7,492 bases of DNA from an uncultured Flavobacteriales bacterium (GTDB taxonomy: Bacteria; Bacteroidota; Bacteroidia; Flavobacteriales_D; Sanyastnellaceae). Under the pieces are notes generated by a model. The model had not been told where the DNA came from. It ran no database searches and saw only the letters and a list, made by a program, of their open reading frames with translations. The stretch lies in contig CALBSW010000020.1 in the NCBI GenBank assembly GCA_937967465.1, positions 1 to 7,492 on the forward strand, given 5' to 3'. Below, one piece after another: positions 1 through 4,490 of the stretch. A program made the translations under genes and the position numbers. Numbering within the stretch: position 1 is the first letter of the stretch; the number at the start of each line of letters is the position of its first letter.

Positions 1-794
1 TCATGGACGATGTGGCGGCGATGACCAAGGTGGCCGGCAAGAAGACCGCCGGCATCCTCGGGGACGACCTGGCGGTCAATGCGGAAAAGGCGGTGGGATT
101 CCCGGCCTCACGGGAGCTCCCCGTCCTGTGGGCCATCACCAAGGGGTCCTTCCTCAACAAGCTCATCATTCTGCCGCTGGCGTTCCTGCTCAGCGCTTTC
201 GCCGGCTGGCTCATCCAGCCCATCCTCCTTGCAGGGGGTGTCTATCTCGCCTACGAAGGTGTCGAGAAGGTGATCCATACCCTGCGTCCCCATGGAGCGC
301 ATGGTTCTGGTCCTGCCGAGCGGCCGGATGAGAAGACGCGCATCCGATCGGCTGTGCTCGTGGATTTCATCCTGTCGGTGGAGATCATCATCATCGCCCT
401 GAGTCAGGTGGTCGATGCCGAGCTCATGGTTCAGGTGTTGGTCGTGTCCATCATCGCCCTCGTGGCGACTGTGGGCGTCTACGGCTTGGTGGCGCTCATT
501 GTTCGCATGGACGATGTGGGCATGGCGCTGGCCGAACGGGATCAGGTCTGGGCCCAGAAGCTGGGGCGTGCGATGGTCCGGGCGTTGCCGAAGCTCATTC
601 GCGTCATCAGCCACGGTGGCACGGTGGCGCTGCTCCTCGTGGCAGGTGGCATCTTCCACCACGTCGACGCCATACACCACCTCTTCCACGGGTGGCCGGG
701 TCTTGTGGTGGACGGCTTGCTCGGCCTGTTGGTGGGCGGAATTGCCTTGGCCGTGGTGTCGGTTTTCCAGAAGGTCAGGGGCCGGGGGCACTGA
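1..794 (+). CDS. DUF808 / YedI-like inner-membrane protein, 5' partial
   Basis: This is a multi-helix inner-membrane protein of the DUF808 family, whose E. coli member is YedI; its biochemical function is unknown. The visible 263 residues begin with DDVAAMTKVAGKKTAGILGD, then the RELPVLWAITKGSFLNK segment that is strongly conserved in the family, and EGVEKVIHTL at about residues 85-94. Hydrophobic helices lie at about 52-84, 117-137, 142-167, 205-220 and 232-255, with a charged loop at about 97-116. The ATG at position 3 is very probably internal: family members (YedI is about 305 residues) carry roughly 20 more N-terminal residues with a repeated DD motif, and the frame stays open to the window edge, so the gene is annotated from base 1 as partial. 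It converges on the next gene, with only 12 bases between the two stop codons. The family assignment rests on remembered motifs and is strong. Confidence 0.9.
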   Translation, partial: MDDVAAMTKVAGKKTAGILGDDLAVNAEKAVGFPASRELPVLWAITKGSFLNKLIILPLAFLLSAFAGWLIQPILLAGGVYLAYEGVEKVIHTLRPHGAHGSGPAERPDEKTRIRSAVLVDFILSVEIIIIALSQVVDAELMVQVLVVSIIALVATVGVYGLVALIVRMDDVGMALAERDQVWAQKLGRAMVRALPKLIRVISHGGTVALLLVAGGIFHHVDAIHHLFHGWPGLVVDGLLGLLVGGIALAVVSVFQKVRGRGH

Positions 795-806
795 CCTCAG
801 GCGGAA

Positions 807-1361
807 TCACTCGCCGATGGCCTCCTCGAGCTCTTCGATGGTGAGTTCGAAGTCAAAAGCGCCGTAGGTCAGGTAGTAGTTGCTGGGGTCGACACAGCGG
901 GGGTGGGCGAACGTGGCAAACTCCAATCGGGTGTCCTCGAAGTCGAAGGCGCGCATGACCTGTGCCACCTGATCTGCGGTGAGGTACTGTCCGCGAAGCG
1001 GGGCTTTGGCTGTGCTCAACTTGCTGTCTTCGAAGTCTTTGGACTTGATTGCGTTCAAGTAGCGCTCGAAGTCCATGTCGTCCATGGGCGCTGGGCTGGT
1101 GGGGGGCGGCGGTGGCGCAGAATGGCCGGGTGCAGTGGGCTCATCCCATCCAGGATTTCCCATGTCCTGTTGCATGTTCATGCCGTCCATCTGGATGTCC
1201 ATGTTCATGCCATCGCCCTCCGCATCAATGGAGATGTTCATGTTCATCTGACCGTCCTCGGCGTCGATGGACATGTTCATGTTGACCCCTTCGGTCTGTG
1301 CCGCGAGTGCGAAAGGGAAGGAGCAGACCAGGACCAGGCCGGAGAGCGAAATGCGATTCAT
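807..1361 (-). CDS. Secreted DUF4476-domain protein with methionine-rich N-terminal segment
   Basis: A 184-residue exported protein. Residues 1-21 form a signal peptide (hydrophobic core 6-20, likely cleavage ALA-AQ). Residues 27-67 are a low-complexity Met/Asn/Asp segment with repeated MNM/NMN triplets; 71-95 is a Pro-rich linker (PPPPPTSPAP). Residues 97-181 match DUF4476 of Bacteroidota: FERYLNAIKSKDFEDSKL, then QVAQVMRAFDFEDTRLEFA, VDPSNYYLTYGAFDFE and a terminal ELEEAI. The domain's function is unknown; its helical repeats suggest binding rather than catalysis. An in-frame extension to 1442 exists, but the start at 1361 is preferred because it places the signal peptide at the N terminus and avoids overlap with the divergent gene starting at 1391. 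A TAATTTTG -7-like element ends five bases before the start. The Met-rich part resembles metal-binding Met motifs, which is only a suggestion. Confidence 0.85.
   Translation of the reverse strand: MNRISLSGLVLVCSFPFALAAQTEGVNMNMSIDAEDGQMNMNISIDAEGDGMNMDIQMDGMNMQQDMGNPGWDEPTAPGHSAPPPPPTSPAPMDDMDFERYLNAIKSKDFEDSKLSTAKAPLRGQYLTADQVAQVMRAFDFEDTRLEFATFAHPRCVDPSNYYLTYGAFDFELTIEELEEAIGE
1161..1283 (-). repeat. Methionine-rich degenerate tandem repeat within the DUF4476 gene
   Basis: This covers residues 27-67 of the DUF4476 protein. About three degenerate units of 11-13 residues can be seen (NMNMSIDAEDGQ, MNMNISIDAEGD, then a shorter MNMDIQMDG). At the DNA level the plus strand shows CATGTTCATG or ATGTTCATGTTCAT several times between about 1170 and 1285. 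Roughly one residue in four is methionine, alternating with Asn, with Asp/Glu between the clusters. It looks like an expanded coding repeat. Confidence 0.7.
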
Positions 1362-1365
1362 GCCA

Positions 1366-1386
1366 CCAAAATTAATTGCATTTTGG
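1366..1386. promoter_or_regulatory. Divergent promoter region with inverted repeat CCAAAAT-N7-ATTTTGG
   Basis: The 29 bases between the two divergent start codons (1361 on the minus strand, 1391 on the plus strand) contain CCAAAAT (1366-1372) and its exact reverse complement ATTTTGG (1380-1386), separated by seven bases. On the minus strand, 1374-1367 reads TAATTTTG, an exact match to the Bacteroidota -7 consensus TAnnTTTG. On the plus strand the equivalent element is GCATTTTG (1378-1385), a weaker match. Each element ends exactly five bases before its ATG. I see no clear -33 TTG at the expected 17-19 base spacing on either strand. Confidence 0.5.
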
Positions 1387-1390
1387 CCGC

Positions 1391-2839
1391 ATGATGCCGC
1401 GTTGTTTTTCCCTGATTCTGTTTGCCTTCCTTCTTTGGCCAAAGACCCAAGCGCAGCCGAGCGTCATGGAACCTTATGACGTCTACAGTTGTGCGGGCAT
1501 GATCGAATACCGGGAGGCCCACCAGTTGGCGGTCTTGAACCCGGTCAACGATTTCGACCAGAGTTGGGTGCTGGCCATGGGCGGTTCCGATGGGGATCAG
1601 ACGCTGGCCACAGCGGAGATCGGCATCCTGTCCCCCGACAGCTATGCCCCGGATTATTGGGAGCCGACCGAGTCGATGTCCACCCCGCGACAGGATTTCG
1701 TGGCCGTCTCCTGGGGTGGGGTGTACGCCGTGGCCATTGGTGGATTTGACGGAAACCAAGTCCTGTCCAGCACCGAGATCTACAATGCCGAGACGCAGAC
1801 ATGGAGCCCCGGCCCGGAGCTGATCTCGCCGCGGACCCACCACCGCGCGGTCATGCTCGATGCGGACCGGGTGCTGATCACCGGCGGATTCGACGGCGTT
1901 GCGGAAATCGCGACCTGCGAGATTCTCAACCTGGCGACGGGAACATCGGAGGCAGTGGCACCGATGAACATGGCCCGGGCATCGCACACCTTGGTTTGGG
2001 CTGGGGCCAGGATCATGGCTGCCGGCGGATTCAATGCGGCAGAGGGTTTCCAATTGGCCGCCAGCGAATACTACCGCCCGGATTTGGACAGTTGGACAGA
2101 AACGGGGGACTTGCCGGTGGCCCGGGACAACCACGCGGCCGTGTCCAACGGCTTGTATCCCATCGTGACCGGAGGCCGGGTGTTCAATGCCGAGTCCAAC
2201 CTGTTCGAAGGCTTGGCCGAAGGTGCTTGGAACGACCCGGAAACTGGTAGTTGGGTGGCCTTCGACATGGCGTCGCCCCACAGCTACCACGGCATGGGCA
2301 AGCGCAACCTCGTTGTCGATGGAACTTCATACGGGGCGCCCTGGTGGTGCCTGGGTGGGGTCGATGAATCCGGAGTCGGGGTGGAGACCACCTTTGGCGC
2401 CGCCGAATTGGGCAGTGACCAGTCCAACAATTGGCAGGGCAACATCTGGGAGGAAGGTCCCATCGGCACCGGTCAGAATCCCGATTTGCTCAACGGGCGT
2501 TACAAAGCCGCCATGGTAGGAACCGACGCGGGATGGGTGGTGACCGGAGGGGATGCAGAAGGCATCGGCACTTGCGCCGTTGTGGTCGGTCCCCTGACCA
2601 ACGTGGAGGATGCCGTGTACCCGAGCGACCTTGTGCTCTATCCCAACCCAGCGGTGGGCCGTGTGGCCATCCAGGGGGTGGGGCAGCAGGAAGGTTGGAC
2701 GCTTCGGGATGCCGCTGGCCGTGCTGTGCGACGCGGAGCCGGTCACCAATTGGATGTGACGGGATTGTCTGCGGGGACGTATTTCTTCCAGGCGTCGGAC
2801 CGTCCTGCAGTGCGGCTGCAGGTGCAGTCGCGTGACTGA
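1391..2839 (+). CDS. Secreted kelch beta-propeller protein with T9SS type A sorting domain
   Basis: A 482-residue exported protein. Residues 1-22 form a signal peptide (hydrophobic FSLILFAFLLW, cleavage near TQAQ-P). Residues about 30-400 form a kelch-type propeller: Gly-Gly pairs at about 64-65, 117-118, 165-166, 212-213, 261-262, 322-323 and 386-387 recur every 47-64 residues, several followed by FDG and a later E-x-Y/L plus W, as in TEIYNAETQTWSPGP. This fits about seven blades. Residues 408-482 are a T9SS type A C-terminal sorting domain: VLYPNPAVGRVAIQG, then WTLRDAAGRAVRRG and LDVTGLSAGTYFFQ. The protein is therefore expected to be carried to the cell surface or released. The ligand is unknown; kelch propellers usually bind proteins or glycans. 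The ATG at 1391 (or 1394) is preferred over a TTG at 1376, which lies inside the promoter inverted repeat. The gene converges on the small lipoprotein gene with three bases between stops. Confidence 0.88.
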   Translation: MMPRCFSLILFAFLLWPKTQAQPSVMEPYDVYSCAGMIEYREAHQLAVLNPVNDFDQSWVLAMGGSDGDQTLATAEIGILSPDSYAPDYWEPTESMSTPRQDFVAVSWGGVYAVAIGGFDGNQVLSSTEIYNAETQTWSPGPELISPRTHHRAVMLDADRVLITGGFDGVAEIATCEILNLATGTSEAVAPMNMARASHTLVWAGARIMAAGGFNAAEGFQLAASEYYRPDLDSWTETGDLPVARDNHAAVSNGLYPIVTGGRVFNAESNLFEGLAEGAWNDPETGSWVAFDMASPHSYHGMGKRNLVVDGTSYGAPWWCLGGVDESGVGVETTFGAAELGSDQSNNWQGNIWEEGPIGTGQNPDLLNGRYKAAMVGTDAGWVVTGGDAEGIGTCAVVVGPLTNVEDAVYPSDLVLYPNPAVGRVAIQGVGQQEGWTLRDAAGRAVRRGAGHQLDVTGLSAGTYFFQASDRPAVRLQVQSRD

Positions 2840-2842
2840 GCG

Positions 2843-3013
2843 TCAGTCTCCGATGTAGGAAATGCCGTGTCCCATGACCACATACTGGCTGTTCCAGAGT
2901 GTGTCTTGAGGTGGGTTCGAGGACTGCAATCCTTCGACCGTGGTGCAGCCCACCGCGGCGGCGGTGAAGCACAAGGCCATCAGGACGGACAGGGGGGAGC
3001 GAAGCAGATTCAT
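2843..3013 (-). CDS. Small putative lipoprotein, 56 residues
   Basis: A short minus-strand frame with the layout of a small lipoprotein. It opens MNLLRSPLSVLMALC, continues through a hydrophobic FTAAAVG stretch to Cys23, and the presumed mature part is CTTVEGLQSSNPPQDTLWNS followed by QYVVMGHGISYIGD. The lipobox AAVGC has Ala rather than the preferred Leu at -3, so lipidation is likely but not certain. After cleavage the mature chain would be only about 34 residues, in the size range of entericidin-like or orphan envelope lipoproteins; I recognise no family. Its stop lies three bases from the convergent stop of the kelch gene. The start codon CAT shares bases with an ATG at 3012 on the opposite strand. 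Codon use is GC-rich like its neighbours. No convincing -7 element is visible upstream. Confidence 0.6.
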   Translation of the reverse strand: MNLLRSPLSVLMALCFTAAAVGCTTVEGLQSSNPPQDTLWNSQYVVMGHGISYIGD

Positions 3014-3036
3014 GGAAGGGATTGAACGGAAAAAGC

Positions 3037-3046
3037 CCTTCGAAGG
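3037..3046. repeat. Palindrome CCTTCGAAGG in the divergent 3014-3056 spacer
   Basis: A perfect 10-base palindrome lies between the starts of the small lipoprotein gene (3013, minus) and the small charged gene (3057, plus). A second pairing is also possible, GAAGGG (3015-3020) with CCCTTC (3036-3041), across 15 bases. It could be an operator for one or both small genes; no known regulator site is recognised. Confidence 0.35.
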
Positions 3047-3056
3047 TTACCCTGTC

Positions 3057-3227
3057 ATGGGACGCAAGCGCGATTTGAAAAACGTGTACCCCAAGCGACC
3101 GCCTGCATGGAACCCGGAGGATCCGGAGGACTTGAACGATTGGGGAGAGGAGTTGCACCGCATGACGGAAAAACGCCGTCGCACCCACGAGCAGCACAAA
3201 CCGGGCAAGGACGCGAAGTCCTCCTGA
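3057..3227 (+). CDS. Small highly charged hypothetical protein, 56 residues
   Basis: A 56-residue soluble protein without signal peptide or membrane segment. It begins MGRKRDLKNVYPKRPPAWNP, continues with an acidic stretch EDPEDLNDWGEELHRM (residues 21-36) and ends with a Lys/Arg/His-rich tail (EKRRRTHEQHKPGKD). The order is basic, acidic, basic, with a predicted helix around 24-42. I do not recognise a family; nucleic-acid or ribosome association is possible from the charge but unproven. An in-frame ATG at 3012 would give 71 residues (MEGIERKKPFEGYPV added), but that codon overlaps the start codon of the opposite-strand lipoprotein gene, so 3057 is preferred. A TTACCCTG sequence lies just before the start, a weak -7 match. 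The next gene starts 45 bases beyond the stop. Confidence 0.6.
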   Translation: MGRKRDLKNVYPKRPPAWNPEDPEDLNDWGEELHRMTEKRRRTHEQHKPGKDAKSS

Positions 3228-3239
3228 GGCGCATGCCTC
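3226..3239 (+). terminator. Small hairpin GAGGC-GCAT-GCCTC at the end of the charged small gene
   Basis: A five-base-pair GC-rich stem with a four-base loop starts inside the TGA stop codon of the small charged gene. There is no T-run behind it, only CTTGAATTGG, so it is at best a weak intrinsic terminator or an RNA 3'-end stabiliser. The whole core GAGGCGCATGCCTC is a perfect palindrome. Confidence 0.3.
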
Positions 3240-3267
3240 CTTGAATTGGCTTCAAGTGCATAGCTTG
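3240..3267 (+). promoter_or_regulatory. Promoter TTG-N17-TAGCTTG with overlapping inverted repeat
   Basis: A TTG at 3241-3243 is followed after 17 bases by TAGCTTG (3261-3267), matching the Bacteroidota housekeeping arrangement (-33 TTG, -7 TAnnTTTG or TAnnTTG, spacing 17-19). The start codon GTG is only five bases after the -7 element, implying a leaderless or nearly leaderless transcript. An inverted repeat CTTGAA-TTGGC-TTCAAG (3240-3256) covers the -33 element and most of the spacer, the place where a repressor would block polymerase. Confidence 0.5.
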
Positions 3268-3272
3268 GGGCC

Positions 3273-4031
3273 GTGAGCGAATTGGACGTGATTGTCGGCC
3301 CGGAGGAGCCGAGGTATTGGGTCGCCTTGGGCGCCTGCGTGATCGGTGCGGCCGCGCTGTTCTGGTGGACGGGCCGCGATGCCGGCCAGCAAAAAGGCAC
3401 CCTTCGCACCATCGGATGTGTGATGCTGGGCATGCAGGTCTTTGAATTGATCCATGCCGCCTTGAATCCGGATTTGCCCTTCTCCATCCACCGTTCCCTG
3501 CCGCTGCACTTCTGCGGCATCAATGCCCTGCTTCTGGGCATCCTGTGTTTCCGGCCGAACCCGCACGTCTTCACCTTTGCCGGATTCCTCGGCATGATCG
3601 GCGGACTCCATTCGGTACTGACGCCCCAACTGCCCTCTGGCGACGCCTTGCCGCTCTTCGTTCTCTTTTATTTGAAGCACGCTGCCCTCGTTGTGGTGCC
3701 CATCGTCCTGGTCCGCTCTTTCGGGGCCCAGTTTCCGCGATGGGCCTGGATCCGGGCTTACCTCATCGCCGTGGGACTGTCCACCTTGGTCATGGGAATC
3801 AATGCCATGCTCAACGGTCCTTTCGCCCACCCGGACGGTCTGGTGGCCAACTACATGTACGTGTGGGAGATCCCGCAGGCGAACAACCCTTTGCTGATCG
3901 ACTGGCCTTGGCCGTGGTACTTGGCCCCGCTGCACGTCGCCTTGCTGGTGCATTTGATCGTGTTCAACGCCGTGTTCCGGAAGTATTTGCCCGCCGAACA
4001 GGATGGCCGACGGTTGCGCTGGTTCGAGTGA
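3273..4031 (+). CDS. TIGR02206/YwaF-type seven-helix membrane protein
   Basis: A 252-residue integral membrane protein matching the TIGR02206 (YwaF) family, whose function is not established. Seven hydrophobic helices can be drawn at about residues 17-35, 46-63, 76-93, 98-115, 127-148, 158-179 and 213-236. Family hallmarks are visible: LPLHFCGINALLLG at 77-90, GMIGGLHSVLTPQLP at 107-121, the conserved His in FYLKHAALVVVP (132-143), and NYMYVWEIP followed by WPWPWYL at 193-217. The conserved polar and aromatic residues inside helices suggest a small-ligand or transport role, which is inference. The start is GTG at 3273, chosen because it sits just after a good promoter and gives the usual family length. 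The neighbour downstream begins 78 bases later on the same strand, so co-transcription is possible, but the products share no obvious function. Confidence 0.85.
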   Translation: MSELDVIVGPEEPRYWVALGACVIGAAALFWWTGRDAGQQKGTLRTIGCVMLGMQVFELIHAALNPDLPFSIHRSLPLHFCGINALLLGILCFRPNPHVFTFAGFLGMIGGLHSVLTPQLPSGDALPLFVLFYLKHAALVVVPIVLVRSFGAQFPRWAWIRAYLIAVGLSTLVMGINAMLNGPFAHPDGLVANYMYVWEIPQANNPLLIDWPWPWYLAPLHVALLVHLIVFNAVFRKYLPAEQDGRRLRWFE

Positions 4032-4109
4032 CAGAAAGGAATTGGGCGATTGGATATCGGCATTGGCTGAGATTCTTGGTCTTACACATGCCCTGAGCAA
4101 CATTGCCTC

Positions 4110-4388
4110 ATGCGCCAAATCCTGCTCGCTTTGATGTTCCTGCCGCTGGTCGGCTGGGGGCAAACCACCACCATTGTAGAAGACTATGACCCCGATTTCA
4201 ACGGGGACAACTGTTATGCGGTGGCCGACTTGACGGAACTGCTGTGCTATTTCGGTGAATGCGGGATGGAGAATGAATCTGCGGCGCCAGATTTCCAGCC
4301 TTACGCACAGGAGGATTCGTGCTATTCCACCTTCGATCTCCTGCCTTTCTTGGGGCTGTACGGCACCTGCGAGGAAGAGGAGGAGTGA
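4110..4388 (+). CDS. Secreted free-standing dockerin-like doublet protein
   Basis: A 92-residue exported protein. Residues 1-18 form a signal peptide (MRQILLALMFLPLVGWGQ, cleavage near GWG-Q). The rest is almost entirely two dockerin-like repeats. Repeat 1 has a 12-position EF-hand-like loop with D29, N31, D33 and D40 at positions 1, 3, 5 and 12, then a helix LTELLCYFGEC. Repeat 2 ends in D76 followed by LLPFLGLYGTC, but its loop is degenerate (Tyr and Gln where positions 1 and 3 would be). Both repeats follow D-x7-[FY]-G-x-C. The chain ends in a run of five glutamates. Type I dockerins bind calcium and dock to cohesins, but no cohesin is visible here. The same doublet ends the hydrolase encoded 102 bases downstream, so a shared attachment or secretion role is likely. 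No catalytic domain is present. The start is the only ATG that gives a proper signal peptide. Confidence 0.72.
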   Translation: MRQILLALMFLPLVGWGQTTTIVEDYDPDFNGDNCYAVADLTELLCYFGECGMENESAAPDFQPYAQEDSCYSTFDLLPFLGLYGTCEEEEE

Positions 4389-4395
4389 GTCCACT

Positions 4396-4412
4396 CCCTG
4401 CAGGCTGCAGGG
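4396..4412. terminator. Perfect inverted repeat CCCTGCAG-G-CTGCAGGG downstream of the dockerin-like gene
   Basis: Eight-base arms separated by a single base lie seven bases after the stop codon at 4386-4388. As RNA this would fold as a six-pair GC-rich stem (CCCTGC/GCAGGG) with a five-base loop. No T-run follows, so it is a hairpin of uncertain role: terminator, mRNA 3'-end protector, or operator for the gene at 4491, whose start is 78 bases further on. Confidence 0.4.
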
Positions 4413-4476
4413 TGCCGGTGAACCTCTGATTTCCCTGCCGAGTGGGCTTGGGACTGGGCCGGCGTCTGGCTTGGGT

Positions 4477-4483
4477 TATCTTG
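4477..4483 (+). promoter_or_regulatory. Putative -7 element TATCTTG upstream of the GH57-like gene
   Basis: TATCTTG resembles the Bacteroidota -7 element and is similar to TAGCTTG before the gene at 3273; both are followed by a GGGCC directly abutting the start codon. It ends seven bases before the ATG at 4491, again implying a very short leader. I find no -33 TTG at the proper spacing, so this is tentative. Confidence 0.3.
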
Positions 4484-4490
4484 TTGGGCC

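Noticed and set aside
108..791. Open minus-strand frame of 227 codons opposite the DUF808 gene
   Set aside because: His/Asp/Gln-rich mirror of a hydrophobic membrane protein, a typical antisense artefact.
1161..1283. CRISPR-like or non-coding tandem repeat
   Set aside because: The CATGTTCATG recurrences are in frame, too short and irregularly spaced, and explained by repeated MNM codons.
903..1394. Plus-strand frame of 163 codons opposite the DUF4476 gene
   Set aside because: Its HVHVH repeats are the antisense reading of the Met-rich repeat; the DUF4476 domain on the minus strand is clear.
1362..1442. N-terminal extension of the DUF4476 gene to 1442
   Set aside because: It would add 27 polar residues before the signal peptide and overlap the start of the divergent kelch gene.
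1358..2290. Open minus-strand frame of 310 codons opposite the kelch gene
   Set aside because: Low-complexity His/Arg/Val/Gly composition, no recognisable domain, and it overlaps both the divergent promoter and a well-supported kelch propeller.
2940..3056. Longer versions of the small charged gene starting at 2940 or 3012
   Set aside because: The 2940 start overlaps the opposite lipoprotein gene heavily; the 3012 start shares bases with that gene's start codon. The 3012 start cannot be fully excluded.
4032..4109. Promoter for the dockerin-like gene
   Set aside because: AACATTG near 4098 is only a partial -7 match and no -33 TTG sits at the right spacing, so it is not listed as a feature.
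3252..4394. Open minus-strand frame of 380 codons opposite the YwaF-type and dockerin-like genes
   Set aside because: The translation is rich in Arg, His, Gln and Pro with no domain, signal or helix pattern, and the plus-strand frames show clear family motifs. It is a shadow frame caused by high GC.
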